From Siphonodentalium dalli (Eukaryota; Mollusca; Scaphopoda; Gadilida; Siphonodentaliidae), in assembly GCA_032622095.1 (NCBI GenBank), contig CP136069.1, positions 13,932,450-13,996,449 on the forward strand: 64,000 nucleotides of DNA, written 5' to 3'. Positions 10,863 through 22,450 of the stretch are shown piece by piece. The notes under the pieces were generated by a model, which worked only from the letters and a program-made list of their open reading frames with translations, had not been told where the DNA came from and made no database searches. Within the stretch, counting starts at the first letter, position 1. Every line of letters begins with the position of its first letter. A program made the translations under genes and the position numbers.

Positions 10863-11032
10863 ATACATTTGTGTCGTTCTATCATTATCTTCACTGGATT
10901 TATAAGTTTTTTTTTTTTTTTACATAATATTGAAGTTTTTATGTTGGTGTATGTTCTACAGTGTGCTGCAGGAATAACATTATAAATTATTAAGTTCTGT
11001 GTTGAGGGATTCAAATTAGGAGTTACAAATGT

Positions 11033-11100
11033 AGCATTAAAGATCCTGTGCCAGTGCATTATCTGTTATATGCGAGTCCGCCATAGGGAGCCTCACATAT
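11033..11100. mobile_element. GCTGGTGCAG-type piggyBac-like fragment
   Basis: GCATTAAAGATCCTGTGCCA followed by half of a diverged hairpin; cut off where the next foldback element begins. Confidence 0.5.
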
Positions 11101-11312
11101 GGTTATGCCCTAAATAATCGACTCCTTAACCACAGCAGAATTATGGGTAATTTTCAGTAATTAGTTGGAAATGTGGTTTGTTGCCATTCATCGGAAAGCT
11201 CTCACTGAGAGCTTTCCGATGAATGGCAACAAGCCATATTTCCAACTAAATCCTGAAAAATTACCCATAATTCTGTTGTGGTTAAGGAGTCAATTATTTA
11301 CTGCACTATAGT
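11101..11312. mobile_element. TA-flanked foldback element, copy 7 (ends decayed)
   Basis: The centre is a perfect turn (CTCACTGAGAG). GTTGGAAAT in the left arm is mirrored by ATTTCCAAC in the right. The outermost bases of both ends have mutated (TTATGCCC, TTTACTGCAC). Confidence 0.8.
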
Positions 11313-11495
11313 ATTAGTACCAGTATTAAGTAAAAGCATATACATGTAGTAAGGCAGAGTGATAAAGTATAAATGTACTTCTATTTCTATTTGATTTGCT
11401 AGTTAATTATATTGCTCTGTGGTAGTGAATGTCTGATATGATTTAAGATTTACTATGGCCTGTGTGGAATATAGCAAAGATGAGATATACAGCTA

Positions 11496-11611
11496 CAGTA
11501 ATGCCCTAAAGAATCGACTCCTTTATCCACAGCAGAATTATGGGTAACTTTTCAGGATTTAGACGGAAATATGGCTTGTTGCCATTCATCGGAAAGCTCT
11601 CAGTGAGGCTT
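11496..11611. mobile_element. Foldback element, left half only (copy 8)
   Basis: It begins CAGTAATGCCC after TA and runs to GGAAAGCTCTCAGTGAGGC, then stops at the hairpin turn. The break at the symmetry axis suggests deletion or replication slippage at the tip. Confidence 0.85.
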
Positions 11612-11754
11612 TATTGACTCCAGTAGTAGTGAATGTTTTTATATATAGGGCTAATGTTTTTATATATTGGGCCATATTCATTGGTGTACATCTGAGGAAC
11701 ATTTGTCTGGCAAATAGTTATTAGTTATATCACTGGTCCTTATGCTGCACTATG

Positions 11755-12082
11755 CATTTTATCTTCTGCAAATTAGGGGATATAGAAACTTCCCAGAAGG
11801 GAAAATGTAACTAAAAACAATGAAAATAATGTTAATTTTAGATACTTCCCAGAAGATGAGGCCTGAGCAGAATGAGGTAATGTTAATTTTAGATACTTCC
11901 CAGAAGATGAGGCCTGAGCAGAATGAGGTAATGTTAATTTTAGATACTTCCCAGAAGATGAGGCCTGAGCAGAATGAGATCCCCCAGAGGGTGAATTTAG
12001 TGATGCTATCCCGCACAGTAGGCTAGCATCACCAAATTCACCCTCTGGGAACTTGGTCAGCCAGACCCTCTATTCAGGCTTG
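11755..12082. mobile_element. hAT-type palindromic MITE, copy 5, with internal 51-bp triplication
   Basis: The right half of the family ends TTCAGGCTTG. Inside, a 51-bp segment (AATGTTAATTTTAGATACTT to GCAGAATGAGGT) occurs three times head to tail at about 11826-11978. Being a multiple of three it makes a repetitive open frame, which I do not take as coding. Confidence 0.75.
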
Positions 12083-12090
12083 TCCATTAA

Positions 12091-12488
12091 CCCTTTACCC
12101 AACAGAAGGGCCCTGTGCCAATGCATTCTCTTATATATGCGAGTCGACCATAGGTCGCCTCGCATATATAAGAGAATGCATTGGCTTAATACATTAAAAA
12201 TTATAAAATTGTTAAAGAATGTAAGAAATAATGGTAAAAAGTGTTAAAAAAAGATTTTGTTTAGGCCAATGCATTCTCTTATATATGCGAGGCGACCTAT
12301 GGTCGACTCGCATATATAAGAGAATGCATTGGCACATGGCATAACTGTAACTATCACAATGTGGTCAAGGAGCCGGTTCCAATGATATCCATATTTGTAT
12401 GGTTCTATTGAGACAGACCCAAGATATTTTAGGCTGTTGCAGCTTTATTTGGCCGTTTTTGGCCGGTTTGTTGGGTACTAGTAAAGGG
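12091..12488. mobile_element. piggyBac-like element (ACCCAACA type), 398 bp, complete
   Basis: TTAA at 12087-12090 and 12489-12492. Ends CCCTTTACCCAACAG and TGGGTACTAGTAAAGGG (a small insertion in the right end). Two 69-nt hairpins in opposite orientation (12115-12183 and 12264-12335) flank an AT-rich middle. The right shoulder carries the family block GTGGTCAAGGAGCCGGTTCC to TTGGCCGGTTTG. Confidence 0.9.
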
Positions 12489-12641
12489 TTAAGTGACGTA
12501 TGTTCAACCTTGATTAAATTTCCTTCTCATGCAGCCAGGGTCCAAACTGAATAGACTGAAATTTGGTGTGGGAGTTATTTAATTTCCACGGGAGGAGTTT
12601 GCCTTGCCCTGGCAATGCTGTTGTTGAAAGTCATTCACTAA

Positions 12642-12915
12642 GTGCCACCGCACACGCTACGATTAAAATCGTAAGTGGGGAAAATCGCAGGTGGAGAAAA
12701 ATGACTTGCCCGCAGACGCTACGGTGCTGCGATGTATTTACAACATGACCAGTGTGACAATTGATCGCGCGCGTTGCCAAGGTCATGCATGCCACGATTT
12801 TCCTGGTAAAAATCAAACGGTGCTTGATGGCTACGATATTGTCGTGGGCATGCGCATTGGATGCTCCACCTGCGATTTTCCCCACTTGCGATTTTAATCG
12901 CGTGTGTGGTGGCAC
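12642..12915. mobile_element. Harbinger-like MITE, 274 bp, TAA target
   Basis: GTGCCACCGCACACGCTACG and its inverse (CGCGTGTGTGGTGGCAC) form ends flanked by TAA at 12639-12641 and 12916-12918. A 3-bp TWA duplication fits PIF/Harbinger. The interior is a long imperfect palindrome with the ATTTTCC / GGAAAAT blocks repeated. Confidence 0.75.
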
Positions 12916-12918
12916 TAA

Positions 12919-13229
12919 ACGTTTAGTCTGTTGGGTTATCCTGTTTTTATTTTATTTATCTGACTCGTCTATAACTGATATTTCTCACATTCACATGGAC
13001 AAAAACTATAATGTTCCAGCTTGATTAAATTTCCATCTCAGCCTGTTAAAATTAAGATGTTGAGGGCTGGGAATGTGATATGTAGCCAAAACCAACACAT
13101 TTCATCACACAGAAGGTATAGGAAATGAACATTTGGCATTAAGGTTGGATGGAAGCATCTGTGTGGAGAATAAGGAAGCAGGTGTAAGCTAACACATAGG
13201 AGATGCATCAGATAGTAATCTGGGACATA
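12919..13229. other. No gene seen
   Basis: Unremarkable AT-rich sequence between MITEs with no structure that I can support. Confidence 0.5.
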
Positions 13230-13442
13230 CAGTAATGCCCTAAATAATCGACTCCTTAACCATAGCAGAATTATGGGTAACTTTTCAGGATATAGTTAGA
13301 AATATGGCTTGTTGCAATTCATCAGAAAGCTCTCACTGAGAGCTTTCCGGTGAATGGCAACAAGCCATATTTCCGACTAAATCCTGAAAAATTACCCATA
13401 ATTTTGCTGTGGTTAAGGAGTCGATTATTTCGGGCATTACTG
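13230..13442. mobile_element. TA-flanked foldback element, copy 9
   Basis: Complete, CAGTAATGCCC to GGGCATTACTG, with TA on both sides. Arms differ at several sites (AACTTTTC against GAAAAATT), so this copy is less matched than copies 3 or 6. Confidence 0.9.
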
Positions 13443-13599
13443 TACAGACAATCTACTGGTAATCCTTTCATCTCTTAAAGGTCAGATCAGACGTTCCCCA
13501 TACCATTAAGATACAACAACAACAACAACATTTCTTCTTCGCTTTAGTTATCAGAATTGATTTATTGCAACAAAATAATGCTAACCACACTGTCAACTA

Positions 13600-13941
13600 C
13601 CGCTATTCTCAAAGTAATTGACCAGAAAAACGGGGTGATACCCCGGTCATGACCACGGTGATGCCGGTAATAAACGGTAGCGGTATCGAGACGTCATGGC
13701 GGTGGAGTTACGGTATTGGGCGATAATGATACCGCGGTCTTTTAGCGGGCACCGCATTAATTTTGTTGAATACCGCGGTGATTTTCATTGAACTCTTTGA
13801 GGGGAGGTATTTACTCACACATACTTGTTCGCGTTAACAAGCGGTATCAGTACCGCGGTATTGGAGGATACCGCGGTATAGTACCGCCATATTAACGGGG
13901 TGACACCACGTTATTGGTGGTCAATTACTTTAAGTATATGG
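13600..13941 (+). mobile_element. TA-flanked MITE rich in ACCGCGGTA palindromes, copy 1 (342 bp)
   Basis: Ends CCGCTATTCTCAAAGTAATT and, inverted, CCATATACTTAAAGTAATTG, each next to TA. The interior contains many ACCGCGGT and GGTATT words arranged as imperfect palindromes. A second copy lies inverted at 50694-51037. No coding capacity. Confidence 0.85.
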
Positions 13942-14067
13942 TATCAGATTTCCCAACAAAATATGGCCATACTATCACCAAAGTTTTACGAAAATTTACC
14001 ACTTGATTTTAGAGTTATCCATCTTCATCCGCAATTTTGTCCCAAGACCCTCCGTTTGATCATTTAT

Positions 14068-14178
14068 CGGAAAGCTCTCACTGAGAATGAATAGCAACAA
14101 GCCATATTTCGACTAAATCCTGAAAAATTACCCATAATTCTGCTGTGGTTAAGGAGTCGATTATTTAGGGCATTACTG
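14068..14178. mobile_element. Foldback element, right half (copy 10)
   Basis: It starts at the hairpin turn (GGAAAGCTCTCACTGAGAAT) and ends GGGCATTACTG before TA. The left arm is absent. Confidence 0.8.
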
Positions 14179-14292
14179 TATGTAAACTATTTTCCCAGAA
14201 CACACGAGACAAAGTAGTTTTGATGGGTATCCCCATGTTGTTGTTGACTCTCCGTCGTTGAATCAATGACATAAATGATGTCATCTGCTTTA

Positions 14293-14600
14293 ACCCTTTC
14301 AGCGCCAAGTCCAATTTTTGTATCAACCCATATACCCTGTGCCAATGCATTCTCTTATAGATGCGAGTCGACCATAGGTCGCCTCGCATATATAAGAGAA
14401 TGCATTGGCCTAACAATTTTTCATAATTTGTTATTATTTTTTACAATTTTTTACAATTTTAATAATTTTTTCTTATATTCTTTATCTCTTTCAGTGCCAG
14501 GCTTATTTTGTAGGTTTAGTGCTAGGGACTCTTACATTTTTCATGGGCATCAGAATTATTACTATGAATACTTGGTGACAGTTTTGAGTTATAACATGGC
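14293..14600. mobile_element. piggyBac-like element, left-end copy
   Basis: TTAA at 14289-14292, then CCCTTTCAGCGCCAAGTCC and the 69-nt hairpin at 14338-14410. The right part (CAGTGCCAGGCTTATTTTGT onward) resembles an inner segment of the 6806 element. The true right end is unclear. Confidence 0.65.
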
Positions 14601-15133
14601 CCTAAGGTTTTATCCAGTTGGAAGGAAGGGAAATTTGGCAAATACATTTAATTTATGAATTTAGCAAAACAAAATTAAATTGGCAAAAAAATCAGCAAGA
14701 GACAATTTTGGTCCAATGCCAACCTTGTATGGAAACCCATAATCACCAAAATGGTCATAACAATTGGAGTATCCAGGAAATCACCAAAATGTTGATAATG
14801 ATTTGAGTACGGAGAAACTCAGTAAAAATTATCACGTCTATCAATGCTTCTTAAGTCATCCCTGCTCGACCTTAATTCATCAGCGTATAAACCCCACATA
14901 AATGAGATCAAGAAAAGCATTCCGTCAGTCTCCGGACTTAATCACGATTCTGCGGATTAAAGAACAAATTGTTCCCCTAGAGACCGGACAATCGAAGCCA
15001 ATTAGAAGAATTTGGTCAATATCTGGTGCTATAAGGAACAAGCCGGAACAAAACATATTCATCTTTGTTAGGTGATGACAGGCGTGGACCCGGGTGACAA
15101 ATGTGTGAGTGAGACGTGTCCTTTGGAGATAAC
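14601..15133. other. No gene seen
   Basis: Low-complexity A-rich stretch (14630-14800) followed by unique sequence. No domain-bearing open frame. Confidence 0.5.
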
Positions 15134-15235
15134 CAAGCCTTAAAATTGTGTGTCTGTCATTTGTGGAATGAGGTCCCCAGAGGGTGAATTTAAGACTGCA
15201 ACATGGAAGAAAACATGGAGGGTGAATTTAGGACT
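15134..15235. mobile_element. Truncated hAT MITE (copy 6) grading into the minisatellite
   Basis: The family left end (CAAGCCTTAAAATTGTGTGT, GAGGTCCCCAGAGGGTGAAT) is intact up to GTGAATTTA. Then GGTGAATTTARGACTGYAAC occurs twice about 47 bp apart, each followed by ATGG-rich sequence. After the second, pure GGTAACATG units begin. The MITE right half is missing. Confidence 0.75.
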
Positions 15236-18200
15236 GTAACATGATGGTAACATGAGGGTAACATGGAAGGTAACATGGGGTGGGGGGTAATTCGATGGTA
15301 ACATGGAGTTAACATGGGGGGTAACACGGATGGTAACATGATGGTAACATGAAGGTAACATGAAGGTAACATGTATGGTAACATAAGGGTAACATAAATG
15401 GTAACATGGGGGGTAACATGGATGGTAACGTGATGGTAACATGGAAGGTAACATGACGGTAACATGAAGGGTAACATGGAAGGTAACATAGATGGTAACA
15501 TGCTGGGTAGCATGGGGATAACATGGATGGTATCATGGAGGTAACATACCGGGTAACATGGGGTAACATGGAAGGTAACATGATGGTAACATGGGAGTAA
15601 CACGGGTGCTATCATGGGGATAACATGCTGGGTAACATGGGGGTAACATGGATGGTATCATGGAGGTAACATACCGGGTAACATGGGGTAACATGGAAGG
15701 TAACATGATGGTAACATGGGAGTAACACGGGTGCTATCATGGGGATAACATGCTGGGTAACATGGGGGTAACATGGATGGTATCATGGGGGTAACATGCC
15801 GGGTAACATGGGGTAACATGGGAGTAACATGGAGGGTAACATGGAGGGTAACATGAATGGTAACATGGATGGTATCATGGGGGTAACATGTCGGGTAACA
15901 TGGGGGTAACATGGAAGGTAACATGATGGTAACATGGGAGTAACCTGGAGGGTAATATGGAGGGTAACATGGAGGGTAACATGGATGGTAACATGGATGG
16001 TATCATGGGGATAACATGGAGGGTAACATGGGGGTAACATGTGGGGTAACATGGAAGGTAACATGGATGGTAACATGGAAGGTAACATGGGGGTAACATG
16101 GAAGGTAACACGGGGGTAACATGGATGGTAACATGGGGGTAACATGGAAGATAACATGGAAGGTAACATGGATGGTAACATGGATGGTAACATGAAGGTA
16201 ACATGAAGGTAACATGTATGGTAACATAAGGGTAACATAAATGGTAACATGGGGGGTAACATGGATGGTAACGTGATGGTAACATGGAAGGTAACATGAC
16301 GGTAACATGCTGGGTAGCATGGGGATAACATGGATGGTATCATGGAGGTAACATACCGGGTAACATGGGGTAACATGGAAGGTAACATGATGGTAACATG
16401 GGAGTAACACGGGTGCTATCATGGGGATAACATGCTGGGTAACATGGGGGTAACATGGATGGTATCATGGGGGTAACATGCCGGGTAACATGGGGTAACA
16501 TGGGAGTAACATGGAGGGTAACATGGAGGGTAACATGAATGGTAACATGGATGGTATCATGGGGGTAACATGTCGGGTAACATGGGGGTAACATGGAAGG
16601 TAACATGATGGTAACATGGGAGTAACCTGGAGGGTAATATGGAGGGTAACATGGAGGGTAACATGGATGGTAACATGGATGGTATCATGGGGATAACATG
16701 GAGGGTAACATGGGGGTAACATGTGGGGTAACATGGAAGGTAACATGGATGGTAACATGGAAGGTAACATGGGGGTAACATGGAAGGTAACACGGGGGTA
16801 ACATGGATGGTAACATGGGGGTAACATGGAAGATAACATGGAAGGTAACATGGATGGTAACATGGATGGTAACATGGATGGTAACATGGAAGGTAACATG
16901 GATGGTAACATGGATGGTAACATGGATGGTAACATGGGGGTAACATGGAGGTAACATGGAAGGTAACATGGATGGTAACATGGAAGGTAACATGGATGGT
17001 AATATGGATGGTAACATGGATGGTAACATGGGGGTAACATGGAAGGTAACATGGGGGTAACATGGAAGGTAACATGGATGGTAACATGGAGGTAACATGG
17101 AACATGGAAGGTAACATGGATGGTAACATGGAGGTAACATGGATGGTAACATGGGGGTAACATGGAGGTAACATGGAAGGTAACATGGATGGTAACATGG
17201 AAGGTAACATGGATGGTAACATGGATGGTAACATGGATGGTAACATGGATGGTAACATGGATGGTAACATGGATGGTAACATGGATGGTAACATGGATGG
17301 TAACATGGGGGTAACATGGAAGGTAACATGGAAGGTAACATGGGGGTAACATGGAAGGTAACATGGAAGGTAACATGGATGGTAACATGGAGGTAACATG
17401 GAAGGTAACATGGAAGGTAACATGGGGGTAACATGGAAGGTAACATGGAAGGTAACATGGATGGTAACATGGAGGTAACATGGAAGGTAACATGGAAGGT
17501 AACATGGGGGTAACATGGAGGTAACATGGGGGTAACATGGGGGTAACATGGAAGGTAACATGGGGGTAACATGGGGGTAACATGGAAGGTAACATGGGGG
17601 TAACATGGGGGTAACATGGAAGGTAACATGGAAGGTAACATGGGGGTAACATGGAAGGTAACATGGAAGGTAACATGGAAGGTAACATGGATGGTAACAT
17701 GGAAGGTAACATGGAAGGTAACATGGGGGTAACATGGGGGTAACATGGAAGGTAACATGGATGGTAACATGGAAGGTAACATGGAAGGTAACATGGGGGT
17801 AACATGGAAGGCAACATGGATGGTAACATGGAAGGTAACATGGAGGGTAACATGGAAGGTAACATGGATGGTAACATGGGGGTAACATGGAGGGTAACAT
17901 GGGGGTAACATGAAGGTAACATGGAAGGTAACATGGAGGGTAACATGGGGGTAACATGGAGGGTAACATGGGGGTAACATGAAGGTAACATGGAAGGTAA
18001 CATGGAAGGTAACATGGGGTAACATGGAAGGTAACAAGGGGGTAACATGGGGGTAACATGGAGGGTAACATGAGGGTAACACGGAGGTAACATGGAAGGT
18101 AACATGGGGTAACATGGAAGGTAACATGGAAGGTAACATGGAAGGTAACATGGATGGTAACATGGATGGTAACATGGATGGTAACATGGAAGGTAACATG

Positions 18201-19984
18201 GAAGGTAACATGGAAGGTAACATGGAAGGTAACATGGGGGTAACATGGAAGGTAACATGGGGGTAACATGGATGGTAACATGAAGGTAACATGAGGGTAA
18301 CATGGGGGTAACATGGAGGGTAACATGGAAGGTAACATGGGGGTAACATGAAGGTAACATGGAAGGTAACATGGAAGGTAACATGGAAGGTAACATGGAA
18401 GGTAACATGGGGGTAACATGGAGGGTAACATGGATGTAACATGGAAGGTAACATGGGGTAACATGAAGGTAACATGGAGGGTAACATGGGGGTAACATGG
18501 AAGGTAACATGGGGGTAACATGGATGGTAACATGAAGGGTAACATGGGGGTAACATGGAAGGTAACATGGAAGGTAACATGGGGGTAACATGGAGGGTAA
18601 CATTGGGGTAACACGGAAGGTAACATGGGGGTAACATGATGGTAACATGATGGTAACAAGGGGGTAACATGGGGGTAACATGGGGGTAACATGATGGTAA
18701 CAAGGGGGTAACATGGAAGGTAACATGGATGGTAACATGGAAGGTAACATGGGGTAACATGGGGGTAACATGGAAGGTAACATGGAAGGTAACATGGGGG
18801 TAACATGGGGGTAACATGGAAGGTAACATGGGGGTAACATGGAAGGTAACATGGGGGTAACATGGGGGTAACATGGAAGGTAACATGGGGGTAACATGGG
18901 GGTAACATGGAAGGTAACATGGGGGTAACATGGAAGGTAACATGGGGGTAACATGGAAGGTAACATGGGGGTAACATGGGGGTAACGTGGAAGGTAACAT
19001 GGGGGTAACATGGGGGTAACATGGAAGGTAACATGGGGTAACATGGGGGTAACATGGGGGTAACATGGAAGGTAACATGATGGTAACATGGCGTAACATG
19101 GAAGGTAACATGATGGTAACATGGAAGGTAACATTTGGTAGCATGAAGGTAATATGGGGTAACATGGGGGTAACATGATGGTAACATGATGGTAACAAGG
19201 GGGTAACATGGGGGTAACATGGGGGTAACATGATGGTAACATGATGGTAACATGGGGGTAACATGATGGTAACATGATGGTAACAAGGGGGTAACATGAT
19301 GGTAACATGGGGGTAACATGATGGTAACATGATGGTAACATGGGGGTAACATGGGGGTAACATGATGGTAACAAGGGGGTAACATGGAAGGTAACATGGA
19401 TGGTAACATGGGGGTAACATGGGGGTAACATGGAAGGTAACATGGGGGTAACATGGGGGTAACATGGAAGGTAACATGGGGGTAACATGGAAGGTAACAT
19501 GGGGGTAACATGGGGGTAACATGGAAGGTAACATGGGGTAACATTGGGGTAACATGGAAGGTAACATGGGGGTAACATGGAAGGTAACATGGGGGTAACA
19601 TGGAAGGTAACATGGGGGTAACATGGGGGGTAACATGGGGGTAACGTGGAAGGTAACATGGGGGTAACATGGGGGTAACATGGAAGGTAACATGGGGTAA
19701 CATGGGGGTAACATGGAAGGTAACATGGGGTAACATGGAAGGTAACATGATGGTAACATGGCGTAACATGGCGTAACATGGAAGGTAACATGATGGTAAC
19801 ATGGAAGGTAACATTGGGTAGCATGAAGGTAACATGGGGGTAACATGGAAGGTAACATGGAAGGTAACATGGATGGTAACATGGAAGGTAACATGGGGGT
19901 AACATGGATGGTAACATGGAGGTAACATGGAAGGTAACTTGGAAGGTAACATGGATGGTAACATGGAAGGTAACATTGGGTAAC
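15236..19984. repeat. GGTAACATGG minisatellite, 4.75 kb, units 10-12 bp
   Basis: Several hundred units share GGTAACATGG with a variable tail: GGTAACATGGAT / GGTAACATGGAA (12 bp), GGTAACATGGG (11 bp), GTAACATGGG (10 bp), and rarer GTATCATGG, GTAACACGG, GTAACAAGG. Repeats of higher order occur: 15658-15924 recurs at 16340-16606 (offset 682 bp), and a 125-bp block is repeated near 15530 and 15655. Because CCATGTTACC has no stop in any frame, all three antisense frames stay open for more than 3.2 kb; the peptides are MLPS, CYLP and HVTF/HVTI repeats. I do not regard these as genes: there is no start context, no domain and no codon bias beyond the repeat. Confidence 0.97.
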
Positions 19985-20756
19985 TAGGCGTGCGAGATAT
20001 CACCGGTGCACCGGTGTATCGCGAATCAGTTCTACGATATACACGCAATTGCGCATCGCGATACACAATTTTGTTTATCTATTATCCATTATTCGTTCTT
20101 TAAAATTGCTATATTCACACCAGAGAATAAGAATTAAATACAACGTCACGCAAAGAAGCATGATTAAGTCATCCTACTTCAAAGCGCCGATTAAATAGGT
20201 CAGCCACCTGTTCGTCGGTCATGCATGTGGGCGTTGTTGTGTTTGTGTAAAGATTGATATACCATTGTCACTGTTGGCACACAGAAGAGTTCGTTCATAG
20301 AAATGATGTCACCAAAAGGCTCAAAATGTACGTCGTGCTAATCATTTGTCGTTCATCGGACTTGAACTGCATATTAGAGAATTAAATCATTCCCATTAAC
20401 AGTCATCAATACCCAATTGACATAAACGTGTCTCATCACAAGACTCGTAGTAAACCGTGTCAATACAGACAGCGTTCCGAACTTCCGACGTGGTATTTTT
20501 TGATTACTCCCCCTGGACTGTATTTAAATGAATTAAACAACAAACGTGGTATGTTTTTGTACTTGAAAGTCGTGTAATCCCATACGACCTTGGCCTTAAA
20601 TAAAACATTCCAATGAACTGAAGTAGCTGGTATTGAAGGATTAATCAAATTTATGAACCATTAAATAATGACTATGATTGAATATATGTTTTTTTCAACC
20701 AATTCATGAATTCCATATGAAGGGCTGCATCCCCACCCAGGCGTACCTCCCACCCC
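19985..20756. other. No gene; one 16-bp palindrome
   Basis: The minisatellite stops abruptly at 19984. At 20001-20016 stands a perfect palindrome, CACCGGTGCACCGGTG, with GCGAGATAT and TATCGCG alongside. The rest is unique sequence without a recognisable domain. Confidence 0.6.
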
Positions 20757-20955
20757 TATGGGTAACATGATGGTAACATGGGGGTAACATGGGGGTAACA
20801 TGGATGGTAACATGATGGTAACATGGGGGTAACATGGAAGGTAGCATTGATGGTAACAATACTTGAATGTCTAGCATGGATGGTAGTATGGAGGTTAACA
20901 TGGACGGTACCATAGAGGATAGCATGGATGGTAAATGATGGAGGTTACTTGAATG
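20757..20955. repeat. Outlying island of the GGTAACATGG minisatellite
   Basis: About eleven good units, then decaying ones (GGTAGCATTGATGG, GGTTAACATGGACGG, GGATAGCATGGATGG). A phrase ACTTGAATGTCTAG recurs at 20871, 20949 and 21090. It is separated from the main array by 0.77 kb of unrelated sequence. Confidence 0.85.
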
Positions 20956-20982
20956 TCTAGTATTTTGGCTTATATTTGTCAG

Positions 20983-21089
20983 TGATAGCTTTCCGATGAA
21001 TGGCAACAAGCCATATTTCCGACTAAATCCTGAAAAGTTACCCATAATTCTGCTGTGGTTAAGGAGTCAATTATTTAGGGCATTAATGT
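20983..21089. mobile_element. Foldback element, right half (copy 11)
   Basis: It starts near the hairpin turn (AGCTTTCCGATGAATGG) and ends GGGCATTAATGTA. The left arm is absent. It lies between two ACTTGAATGTCTAG phrases. Confidence 0.8.
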
Positions 21090-21332
21090 AGTACTTGAAT
21101 GTCTAGTAATTTGGAGTTAGCACATTGATCTGTCCATGTGTGCAATGCCTGCTCAAACATATCTTGTGGCTATAAGCTCAAGTCATACATCGTCCGCCTT
21201 TAATCAACCAGTTTATTGTCAGCATGCGAGGACAATAACAACTAATATTCTGAGGAAATCAGCAAAAGATGCAATCAGTGAAAACTTCACAGTAGGCCAA
21301 TATGAACAGCAGCTATATATCGCCCCAGTTAA

Positions 21333-21777
21333 CCCTTTACCCAACAAACCGGCCAAAAACGCCCAAATAAAGCTTCAACAGCCTAAAATATCTTCGGTCT
21401 GTCTCAATAACACCATACAAATATGGATATCATTGGAACCGGTTCATTGACCACATTGTGATGGTTACAGTTATGCCCTGTGTCAATGCATTCTCATATA
21501 TATGCGAGTCGACCATAGGTCGCCTCGCATATATAAGAGAATGCATTGGCCTAAAAAAAATCTTTTTTAACACTTTTTACCATTTTTTCTTACATTCTTT
21601 AACAATTTTATAATTTTTTCTTACATTTTTTAACAATTTTTCTACATTCTTTGACAATTTTATCATTTTTAATATGTGTTAAGCCAGTGCATTCTCTTAT
21701 ATATGCGAGGCGACCTATGGTCGACTCGCATATATAAGAGAATGCATTGGCACAGGGCCGTTCTGTTGGGTAAAGGG
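21333..21777 (-). mobile_element. piggyBac-like element (ACCCAACA type), inverted, 445 bp
   Basis: Ends CCCTTTACCCAACAAACCGG and TGTTGGGTAAAGGG. The left target is TTAA (21329-21332); the right has mutated to TTGA. The shoulder block (GAACCGGTTCATTGACCAC) is on the left, so it is reversed relative to 12091. Two 69-nt hairpins lie at 21478-21550 and 21685-21755. Confidence 0.88.
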
Positions 21778-21781
21778 TTGA

Positions 21782-22295
21782 TTATAAGACAAGAAAACCA
21801 ATGTCAGAAATGGTAACGTGCTCAAGATCATATATTATATACCCATGATTGTAACAATAGAATATAAAATATATTGGTTTCAGGAATGACCAACTCAGAA
21901 TTCTGTTAAAATAACAATAACAACCAGCACTTAATTAATGAACAGGCGGCCGACTCGGCCCTCTCTGACCATAACCCCCAGTGGACTGCAGAACGAAAAA
22001 TTTCTATAAAAGTTGAAATATAAGACTTACAAATTATCTTTTTCATTTATTTTATTTGTAATTAACATAGCTTGTCACAAACCAAAAATCAACATTATTG
22101 ACATAATAATGTAAAGAACAATAAACGAAATTGAAACTCCCAACTACTAGTACACCTTTTACCGGACTCAGCTTCCGGGTCCCAGTTCAACTTTTAAATC
22201 CGCCCCAAAAATTCCCATTTCTATAAATATAATTGGCTGTAAGTGCACACTTGGAAGATAAATTTCCCTACACTTATAAGTGCACTTATTTTACA
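21782..22295. other. No gene seen
   Basis: AT-rich unique sequence; the repeated word CACTTATAAG near 22271 and 22295 is the only structure noted, and part of it serves as the target of the next MITE. Confidence 0.5.
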
Positions 22296-22303
22296 CTTAT
22301 AAG

Positions 22304-22428
22304 CAAGCCTTGAAATAGGGTGTCTGTCATTTGCAGAATGAGGTCCCCAGAGGGTGAATTTAGTGATGCTATCCCGCATAGCTGGGGACCTCATTCTGCA
22401 AATGACAGACACCCTATTTCAAGGCTTT
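22304..22428. mobile_element. hAT-type palindromic MITE, copy 7: minimal 125-bp form
   Basis: Ends CAAGCCTTGAAATAGGGTGT and the exact inverse of its AAGCCTTGAAATAGGG core. Flanks CTTATAAG (22296-22303) and CTTATAAC (22429-22436) match at 7 of 8. The middle is shortened so that GAGGTCCCCAG pairs with CTGGGGACCTC across a single loop. It ends 47 bp before the satellite array. Confidence 0.9.
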
Positions 22429-22450
22429 CTTATAACACACTTAGGAAATG

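Noticed and set aside
16465-20066. Three antisense proteins of more than 1,000 residues
   Set aside because: They are three phases of one stop-free minisatellite, with no domain, no start context and only repeat composition.
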